A stretch of 9,676 bases of DNA from Planctomycetes bacterium UBA4800 (lineage in GTDB: Bacteria > Planctomycetota > UBA8108 > UBA8890 > UBA8898). Location of the stretch: NCBI GenBank assembly GCA_002402755.1, contig DHGK01000258.1:1-9676 (forward strand), read 5' to 3'. Below, piece after piece: positions 4,640 through 9,676 of the stretch (within the stretch, counting starts at the first letter, position 1; the number at the start of each line of letters is the position of its first letter). A program made the translations under genes and the position numbers. The notes beneath the pieces were generated by a model, which saw only the letters and a program-made list of their open reading frames with translations, was not told where the DNA came from and ran no database searches.

Positions 4640-6403
4640 ATGTCGCTTCAGAGAATGGACTTGGGAGCGCAGCAGGTCGTGCTGCATGGCACGGGCGCCG
4701 TGTGCGGCACGTCCCATGAGCTCGCGGCGAGCCATGCGTTCGCGCAGGTCGTGCAAGCGTTTGTCGACGACCTGAGACGGCAGGATTCGACGCTGCTGGA
4801 GCACATCCCTCTGGGGCTCGAGGACCAGGGCGGCGTGTCGCGCCTCGTCGCGCTCCTCTGCGAGCTTGCCGAGGCGCCGTGGGAGCGAGCGGCCGGAATG
4901 CCCGCGGGCATGCGGGACAGCGCTGCGTGCCGGGATGCGCTCCACCGTTTCGCCGAGGGGCTCTACGACTTCTGGCGCCGGCACGTCAGGTACATGGTTG
5001 TGCGCTCGATTCCCGGCGGCGAGCGCCACGAGCGGCGGCCCTATCGGGCGTTCAACGCGACGGTCGAGCAGCTCACCCACCTCGTGCGCGGCCTGTACCG
5101 CGACGTCTGCGAGAACATCACCGGCGACCATCCCCGGGTCTACCGCCAGGTCCCCGCGGGCTGCAACGTCGGCATGATCGCGGTGCCGCGGAAGGTCGAT
5201 CTGCCCGCGCCCTACGCGCGGCTCCTGCGCGATATCCCGTTCATCCGCCAGATGTGGATCGATCCGCCCATGATCATCGATCCGCCGATCAACAAGCGCA
5301 TGGGCGTGTTCCGCCGCGTCGAGCGGAATCCGCTGGAGCGCGTGGCGCTCGACCCGACGAAGTTCCTCTGCTACCCGGCGCAGGTGGGGCCGCTCGTCAT
5401 CCTCGTCTGCTTCCACCAGGAGTTCGTAGGGCTGGGCGCATCGCTCGCGAACCTCTTCGAGCTGGCGTCCGACGAGCGCATCGCGGCCGGCGTCGACGCG
5501 GTCTACGTCTACGGCGCGCCGTCCGAGTCCATGGTCGAGTTCGGCGAGCTCCCGGCGGTATTCTTCGACGACGAGGCGCGCGGGCTCCTCGTCGGCGCCG
5601 TGCCGCTCGAGGACCGCTTCGGCTACTTCGGGTACGTCAAGAAGATGGTGCTCACGCTCCACAACGCGGTCATGCTCAAGCGCGGCCGCATGCCGTTTCA
5701 CGGCGCCATGACGCGCATCGCGCTCGCCGGCGGCGCGGCGGCGAACGTGCTCATCATCGGCGATACCGCGACGGGCAAGTCCGAATCGCTCGAAGCGTTC
5801 CGCATCCTGGGGCGTGACTGCATCCGCGAGCTCCGCATCATCGCCGACGACATGGGGTCGCTCGAGGTCGATGCCGCCGGCGATGTGCTGGCCTACGGCA
5901 CGGAGATCGGCGCCTTCATCCGTCTCGACGATCTCCAGCAGGGCTACGCGTTCGGCCAGATCGACCGCGCGATCATCATGAGCCCCCAGAAGGTCAACGC
6001 GCGCGTCGTGCTCCCGGTGACCACGCTCTCCGAAGTCCTGCGCGGCCACCGTCTCGACTACCTCTTGTACGCCAACAACTACGAGGAGGTGGGCGGCGAG
6101 CGTCCCATCATCGAGCGATTCGCGACGGCGGCGGAGGCGTTGCGCGTCTTCCGCGACGGCGCGGCGATGTCGAAGGGAACGACGATGTCGACGGGCATCG
6201 TCCACAGCTACTTCGCCAATATCTTCGGGGCGCCGCAGTACAAGGATCTGCACGAGGCGGCCGCGGCGAGAGTCTTCGAAGCCGCATTCGCACGCGGCGT
6301 CTTCGTGGGGCAGATGCGGACGCGCCTGGGCATCGCCGGCTGGGAGACCCGCGGCCCGGAAGAGGCGGCCCGCGCCCTGTTCGCGATCATCGCGGGACGG
6401 TAG
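4640..6403 (+). CDS. PEP carboxykinase/HPr kinase-superfamily protein of unknown substrate
   Basis: This 587-residue soluble protein has no signal peptide or membrane segment. The C-terminal 260 residues carry the nucleotide-binding core shared by ATP-dependent PEP carboxykinase and HPr kinase. KK334-335 and His354 (FHG) match the metal-binding Lys and His of those enzymes. GDTATGKSES (374-383) is the P-loop, with an HprK-like GKSE ending. ADD (402-404) is the acidic metal motif. NARVVLP (453-459), with Arg455, resembles the NTRxxYP segment of PEPCK, and FGAP (529-532) matches the CFGAP block near the PEPCK C-terminus. The first 330 residues are not recognised, and I see no GRSPKD motif for oxaloacetate/PEP binding. 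Phosphoryl transfer with ATP or GTP is therefore well supported, but carboxykinase activity is not. It is divergent from the protease and convergent with the nucleotidyltransferase-like gene. Confidence 0.9.
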   Translation: MSLQRMDLGAQQVVLHGTGAVCGTSHELAASHAFAQVVQAFVDDLRRQDSTLLEHIPLGLEDQGGVSRLVALLCELAEAPWERAAGMPAGMRDSAACRDALHRFAEGLYDFWRRHVRYMVVRSIPGGERHERRPYRAFNATVEQLTHLVRGLYRDVCENITGDHPRVYRQVPAGCNVGMIAVPRKVDLPAPYARLLRDIPFIRQMWIDPPMIIDPPINKRMGVFRRVERNPLERVALDPTKFLCYPAQVGPLVILVCFHQEFVGLGASLANLFELASDERIAAGVDAVYVYGAPSESMVEFGELPAVFFDDEARGLLVGAVPLEDRFGYFGYVKKMVLTLHNAVMLKRGRMPFHGAMTRIALAGGAAANVLIIGDTATGKSESLEAFRILGRDCIRELRIIADDMGSLEVDAAGDVLAYGTEIGAFIRLDDLQQGYAFGQIDRAIIMSPQKVNARVVLPVTTLSEVLRGHRLDYLLYANNYEEVGGERPIIERFATAAEALRVFRDGAAMSKGTTMSTGIVHSYFANIFGAPQYKDLHEAAAARVFEAAFARGVFVGQMRTRLGIAGWETRGPEEAARALFAIIAGR

Positions 6404-6428
6404 CGCGGCGCCCTCCGTGCCCGCCCGG

Positions 6429-6890
6429 TCAGTCGGCAAGCCGTTTCAGATCCTCGAGGTCCTTCGGCCGGCCGCCCGCCTGCTTCATCCTGCGAAGCCA
6501 CTCCAGGTTCGCGAACCTGATGCCCCGCAGCACCTCGGCCGAGTCGTGGAGCAGACGCGTGTTCTTGCAGGGATACCCGGGGATGTGATCGAAGATGTCG
6601 AGATAGCCGAGGTCCGTGCGGAGCATCATGACGTGTTCGGTGCTGATGTACGCCTCGGACACGGGCACGAGTCGTTCCAGACCGGTCGCGGGATCGATCT
6701 CGTCCGAAATCCACTCGGCATTCAGCTTCTTCAGGGCCGCGAGGAGCGCGCGCTCGGCGGCGGGACTCCGCACGAACACCACGTCGTGATCCTCGGTGGC
6801 GCGCACGTACCCGTGATAGCCGACGGCGTGGCCGCCGATGACGACGAACGGCACGCCGTGCTCGGCCAGAACCTCAAATATCCCCGCCAT
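6429..6890 (-). CDS. minimal nucleotidyltransferase-like protein
   Basis: The product is a 153-residue protein with the pattern of small nucleotidyltransferases. IGGHAVGYHGYVRAT (18-32) is followed by D34-x-D36 (EDHDVVF), which would be the metal-binding pair after the GG switch. A third acidic residue may be Asp98 in YLDIF. The C-terminal GRPKDLEDLKRL is common in the same group and is a likely nucleotide or substrate contact. The gene overlaps the upstream 61-codon ORF by 17 nt, and no strong ribosome binding site precedes its ATG, so it is probably translated by coupling. Related proteins occur in two-gene modules, some of them toxin-antitoxin or abortive-infection systems of the MNT/AbiEii type. 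Here neither toxicity nor substrate can be read from the sequence. Its 3' end is 25 bp from the convergent gene. Confidence 0.87.
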   Translation of the reverse strand: MAGIFEVLAEHGVPFVVIGGHAVGYHGYVRATEDHDVVFVRSPAAERALLAALKKLNAEWISDEIDPATGLERLVPVSEAYISTEHVMMLRTDLGYLDIFDHIPGYPCKNTRLLHDSAEVLRGIRFANLEWLRRMKQAGGRPKDLEDLKRLAD

Positions 6891-7059
6891 CGCGGCGTCG
6901 TCTCCGTTTCCGCCGGTTGCGGCGCTCGAAGCGCGCGCGGCCGTCGGGCGACATCGCGGCGAAGACGCGCGCCTGGAGCTCGTCGAGCCGTTCCAGGCGC
7001 TGCGCGGGCGTCAGCCGCTTCGTTTCTTCCGTCATGCGCGCGCGCGTGCGCCGTGTCAT
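6874..7059 (-). CDS. small basic protein partnered with the nucleotidyltransferase
   Basis: This 61-residue ORF lies between the oxidoreductase stop (7083, 23 nt upstream) and the nucleotidyltransferase-like start, which it overlaps by 17 nt. Residues 16-35 (LTPAQRLERLDELQARVFAA) predict an amphipathic helix. A very basic tail follows, with nine Arg/Lys in ten residues near 47-56. I recall small proteins with LTPxxRLxxLxxL followed by R-rich text encoded just before GGxAVxxHG nucleotidyltransferases, which supports it as a real partner. The first ATG (7059) has only a weak GGGAT upstream. The alternative at 7035 has no ribosome binding site and would give 53 residues. The Arg run could bind nucleic acid. 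The pairing is inferred from arrangement, not from a known function. Confidence 0.55.
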   Translation of the reverse strand: MTRRTRARMTEETKRLTPAQRLERLDELQARVFAAMSPDGRARFERRNRRKRRRRRDGGDI

Positions 7060-7082
7060 GATCCGATCCCGTGCCGCCCCGG

Positions 7083-8435
7083 CTACAGCTCCCAGCCCTT
7101 GCGGTACTCGCGGGCGACGAACTTGTCGATCTCGGGCGCGTTGGTGCAGCGCATCGACGCGACGTCCCACTCGAGCTTCTTGCCGGCGCCCGCGAACATC
7201 GCCAGGTGGCCGGCGAGCGCGAACGCGGTGAGCGGCGCCGCCGAATCCGGGAAGTTCGAGCACGGCGTCCCGTCGTTCCGGCGCGCGTGGAAGAGGTCCT
7301 CGATGGGCCCGCCGCGGGCGCGCGGAATCGTGCGCGGCGGCTCGGGGAACTCCTTGTGCCGCTCCTCGGGTATGAGCCGCGCGTCGGTGCCCATCAGGCC
7401 CTTCGCGCCCACGAAGAGCGTGAACTCCCCGAACTTGCGGTTGTACTTGGCCTCGGCGTCCTTCATGGCCTGGGGCTTGACCCCCTCGTGGTCGTAGACG
7501 TACACCTTGACGGGCGGCATGGCGCCGCGCGCCGGGACCTCGTAGCGCACGACGTTGTCCTGCGCATAGTACTCGTCGCTGCCGCCCGTGGTTGAGAGGC
7601 TCTCGACCGTCCACGTCGTCGCCTCGCCGATCTTGAGCGCCCAGAACAAGGCGTCGAGGTGGTGGCAGGCCATGTCGCCGATCGTGCCCGTGCCGAAGAG
7701 GCGCCACGACCGCCAACTGAAGGGGTGCAGGCCGTCGTGGTACTCCCGCGTCGGTGCCGGGCCGATCCACTCATCCCAGTGGACTCCCTTGGGCACCGGC
7801 TTGCTCGGCGGCCGGCCGCCCTTGCCGCCGAAGTTGCGGCCGAGGATCGTGTGCGTCTCGGTGACATCGCCGATCGCGCCGGCCCAGATGTACTCGCACA
7901 CGCGGCGGATCTCCTCGCTGCAGTGCCCCTGGTTGCCCATCTGGGTCAGGACCCTCTTCTCCTTGGCCGCCTTGGCGAGCGCGTAGCACTCGGCGATGTC
8001 GTGGGCGAGCGGCTTCTGGCAGAAGACGTCCTTGCCGAGATTGATGGCGCGCATCGCGGCCGGCGCGTGGTGGTGGTCGGGCGTCGCGATGAGGACCACA
8101 TCGATGTCCTTGTGGCACTCGTCGAACATCTTTCGGTAGTCGACAAACGTGCGCGGAAGGGGCGTGCCTTCTTTGAGCTTGCCCTTGACGTCGTTCATCA
8201 CGTTGCCGAGAGTGTTCTCGTCGATGTCGGCGAGCGCGACGAGGCGCTCGGAGAGCGCGCAGCCGACGCTGTAGCCGCCCATGCCGCCCGCGCCGATCAC
8301 CGCGACGCCGAGCTTCTCGCTCGGCGAGGGAGCGGCCAAGGCGAACGGACCGCGTCTCGCGCCGAGCACGGTCGCCGCCCCTGCCGCCACGAAGCTCTTC
8401 CTCAGGAAACCGCGCCGCGTCTCGCGCATCGACAT
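7083..8435 (-). CDS. Tat-exported Gfo/Idh/MocA family oxidoreductase
   Basis: This 450-residue NAD(P)-dependent oxidoreductase acts outside the cytoplasm, probably on a sugar, sugar acid or inositol-like substrate. The N-terminus carries a twin-arginine motif, TRRGFLRKS (6-14), then a hydrophobic stretch ending near LAAPSPSE, so the protein should be folded with its cofactor and exported by Tat. The Rossmann fold begins at VIGAGGMG (46-53, GxGxxG), and Asp70 ends the second strand. ATPDHHHA (117-124) and QKP (140-142, in place of the usual EKP) follow. The C-terminal domain shows GTIGDMACHHLD (250-261), the GxxxDxxxHxxD pattern of this group. The start at 8435 has AAAGGAGGT just upstream. A longer frame from 8492 would spoil the Tat signal. 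A beta-helix gene lies 132 bp upstream on the same strand, and two small genes follow closely. Confidence 0.95.
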   Translation of the reverse strand: MSMRETRRGFLRKSFVAAGAATVLGARRGPFALAAPSPSEKLGVAVIGAGGMGGYSVGCALSERLVALADIDENTLGNVMNDVKGKLKEGTPLPRTFVDYRKMFDECHKDIDVVLIATPDHHHAPAAMRAINLGKDVFCQKPLAHDIAECYALAKAAKEKRVLTQMGNQGHCSEEIRRVCEYIWAGAIGDVTETHTILGRNFGGKGGRPPSKPVPKGVHWDEWIGPAPTREYHDGLHPFSWRSWRLFGTGTIGDMACHHLDALFWALKIGEATTWTVESLSTTGGSDEYYAQDNVVRYEVPARGAMPPVKVYVYDHEGVKPQAMKDAEAKYNRKFGEFTLFVGAKGLMGTDARLIPEERHKEFPEPPRTIPRARGGPIEDLFHARRNDGTPCSNFPDSAAPLTAFALAGHLAMFAGAGKKLEWDVASMRCTNAPEIDKFVAREYRKGWEL

Positions 8436-8439
8436 GCCG

Positions 8440-8448
8440 ACCTCCTTT
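8440..8448 (-). promoter_or_regulatory. Shine-Dalgarno site fixing the oxidoreductase start
   Basis: AAAGGAGGT on the minus strand, with the GGAGG core 5 nt before the ATG at 8435. This near-perfect site rules out the in-frame ATG 19 codons upstream (8492) and leaves the twin-arginine motif at the proper distance from the N-terminus. Confidence 0.85.
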
Positions 8449-8567
8449 GCTGCCGCGCCTGCCGGCCGAGGCCGGGGCGCCGTGGTCCACACGGAATCGT
8501 CGCCGAACTTCCCTCCATCGTACGCAGAGGCGGCCGGAAACGCCAGACGCGGATCGCGCGCGCCTCG

Positions 8568-9676
8568 TCAGTGGCGCTCGGCAATGAGAAGCGCCTCTGC
8601 GGCGCCCGCGAGGACCGGCGCGAGCCCCTCGAGCTCGACGAAGAAGTCCTCCAGGACACCCTGCGAGGGCTTCTCGAAGCGCAGGCTCCAGATCTCGGCG
8701 CCCGCCGGATCCGCGCGCGCGATCACGAACTGGTGCGTCTGTGCGATCGAGTCCCTCTCCTGGATCACAGCGCCCGAGGCGTCGCGCACCGCCGCCCGGA
8801 CGCGCTCGGCATCGTTGCCGCCGGAGATCTTCACCCCGAACTCGCGCACGCCCGCCGGCGCCTGGAAGAAGAGCTCGCCGGCCGCGCCGAGGAAGTGGAA
8901 GAACCCGTTCGCGGAGTACAGGCAGACGCGGTGCGTCGCCGCGCTGATCTCCAGGGTGGCGCTTCCCGGCTCGGCGGCGATGCGATACGCGCCGGTTTCC
9001 TCCGCCGTGAAGACGTGCGGCGCCGAGCTTCCGGCCGAGACGGCGGCGCGCAGGACTTCCTTGCCGGACGGCGAGAAGACCCTGAGCGGCGCGGCCGCGG
9101 CCGGGCCCTGTCCGACGGGCCTGAGAACTGTCGTGAAGCTCGGCTGGTCGGCCGCGCGGGCCCACAGGAGGAACTCGGCGCGTTCCCTCTGGCGGACGCG
9201 CGGCGGGGAGAACGTCTCCGGACGCGCATCGGGAAACGCGGGCGCGAAGCGCGCTCCCTCGGTCTCGAACGGCGCGAAGATCTTGAACGCCTGCGACGGG
9301 AACCACGCATCGATGCGTTCCTTGTCGAGCGTGAGCGTCGTGCGGTGCCCCTCGCGCTCGACCGCCAGCGTTCCCGTCACATCGACCAGGCGGACCCCGG
9401 CGCCGAAGTCGCGCCACGCGAGCGGCAGCCGGTCGATCGGGTCGCCGACGACGCAGTCGATGAAGGCGATGCCGCCGATGCTCGCGCGATCCCCCGCGCC
9501 GCTCGCGATGACGATCGGCGCGAGCGCGGGGTCTTTCACGGCGGCATCGCGCACCAGGCATCGCTCGAAACGGATGGCGCAGCCCATTGCCGGCTTGCGG
9601 TGGATCGCAATCCCGGCCCCTTCGGGATGCTCGATCTCGCAGTCGGCGAACTCGATGACCCCCGCGACCGGATCGT
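8568..9676 (-). CDS. beta-helix protein with C-terminal beta-sandwich domains (5' end missing)
   Basis: The reading frame is open to the window edge, so only the last 368 residues are present. The first 29 visible codons lie upstream of the internal ATG at 9587, which is therefore not assumed to be the start. The first ~100 residues show beta-helix rung spacing (IEFADCEIEH, IRFERCLVRD, IAFIDCVVGD), the pattern of pectate-lyase-like right-handed helices used in polysaccharide breakdown or cell-surface adhesion. The rest looks like two beta-sandwich domains. The last contains REFGVKISGG and EIWSLRFEKP and ends GLAPVLAGAAEALL, a form I recall from secreted planctomycete and verrucomicrobial proteins. 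No catalytic residues can be named because the active face of the helix is mostly off the window. A surface or secreted carbohydrate role is inferred. Confidence 0.85.
   Translation of the reverse strand, partial: DPVAGVIEFADCEIEHPEGAGIAIHRKPAMGCAIRFERCLVRDAAVKDPALAPIVIASGAGDRASIGGIAFIDCVVGDPIDRLPLAWRDFGAGVRLVDVTGTLAVEREGHRTTLTLDKERIDAWFPSQAFKIFAPFETEGARFAPAFPDARPETFSPPRVRQRERAEFLLWARAADQPSFTTVLRPVGQGPAAAAPLRVFSPSGKEVLRAAVSAGSSAPHVFTAEETGAYRIAAEPGSATLEISAATHRVCLYSANGFFHFLGAAGELFFQAPAGVREFGVKISGGNDAERVRAAVRDASGAVIQERDSIAQTHQFVIARADPAGAEIWSLRFEKPSQGVLEDFFVELEGLAPVLAGAAEALLIAERH

Noticed and set aside
4303..4650. The divergent genes both begin ATGTCGCTTCA
   Set aside because: The 11-nt identity does not extend upstream or downstream and encodes only Met-Ser-Leu, so it is probably coincidence.
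6404..6428. Possible terminator between the convergent PEPCK/HprK-like and nucleotidyltransferase-like genes
   Set aside because: The 25-bp gap holds no stem-loop of useful length and no T-run.
4304..6439. Minus-strand frame running in-frame into the protease from 6439
   Set aside because: It is antisense to the PEPCK/HprK-like gene and low in complexity. The protease signal peptide and ribosome binding site place its start at 4303.
8462..8475. CCGGCC-GA-GGCCGG inverted repeat upstream of the oxidoreductase
   Set aside because: The stem is only about 5 bp once a workable loop is allowed, there is no T-tract, and such GC palindromes are expected by chance here.
8436..8567. Promoter for the oxidoreductase (TACGAT at 8522-8517 with TGGCGT 17 nt upstream)
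   Set aside because: The -35 matches only 2 of 6 positions. The gene may be read through from the beta-helix gene or use another sigma factor, so I do not list it.
7771..9561. 596-codon minus-strand ORF in another frame across the oxidoreductase and beta-helix genes
   Set aside because: Arg-rich composition with no motifs. It overlaps two genes with clear domains in a different frame.

Overview
The window is GC-rich and gene-dense, with G or C at most third codon positions. It looks like chromosomal DNA of a free-living bacterium, most likely a planctomycete or a close PVC-group relative. Four things point there: a secreted C25 protease ending in a paired EF-hand/dockerin-like module and a DPTPDxLGC-type tail, a Tat-exported Gfo/Idh/MocA oxidoreductase, a secreted ThuA-domain protein, and a beta-helix protein with C-terminal beta-sandwich domains. 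The assignment rests on family recall, not on a search. No rRNA, tRNA, insertion sequence, CRISPR array or phage gene was seen.

Layout. Bases 1-120 hold no gene but several close-set hairpins. A sigma70-like promoter (144-171) and a strong ribosome binding site lead into a secreted ThuA-like protein (229-933, +). A convergent intergenic gap follows, with a doubtful 42-codon ORF and a perfect 13-bp hairpin that could end transcription from both sides. The minus strand then carries a 1048-residue gingipain-like C25 protease (4303 down to 1157). It is divergent from a plus-strand gene (4640-6403) for a 587-residue protein with the nucleotide-binding core of PEP carboxykinase/HPr kinase. The 336-bp divergent gap holds candidate promoters for both genes, a 17-bp palindrome next to the expected plus-strand start point, and a doubled TTGTACA. 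After a 25-bp convergent gap, the rest of the window is on the minus strand. In transcription order it holds the 3' part of a beta-helix protein (from beyond 9676 to 8568), a Tat-exported oxidoreductase (8435-7083), a 61-residue basic protein (7059-6874) and a minimal nucleotidyltransferase-like protein that overlaps it (6890-6429).

How the genes may work together. The ThuA protein, the oxidoreductase and the beta-helix protein fit an exported carbohydrate or glycoside utilisation theme, but they do not form one operon. The small protein plus nucleotidyltransferase looks like a coupled two-gene module riding behind the oxidoreductase. The least expected item is the PEPCK/HprK-like protein. 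It keeps the metal and phosphate-binding residues of PEP carboxykinase but shows no recognisable GRSPKD substrate motif, so its substrate is open. It shares a divergent control region with a secreted protease.
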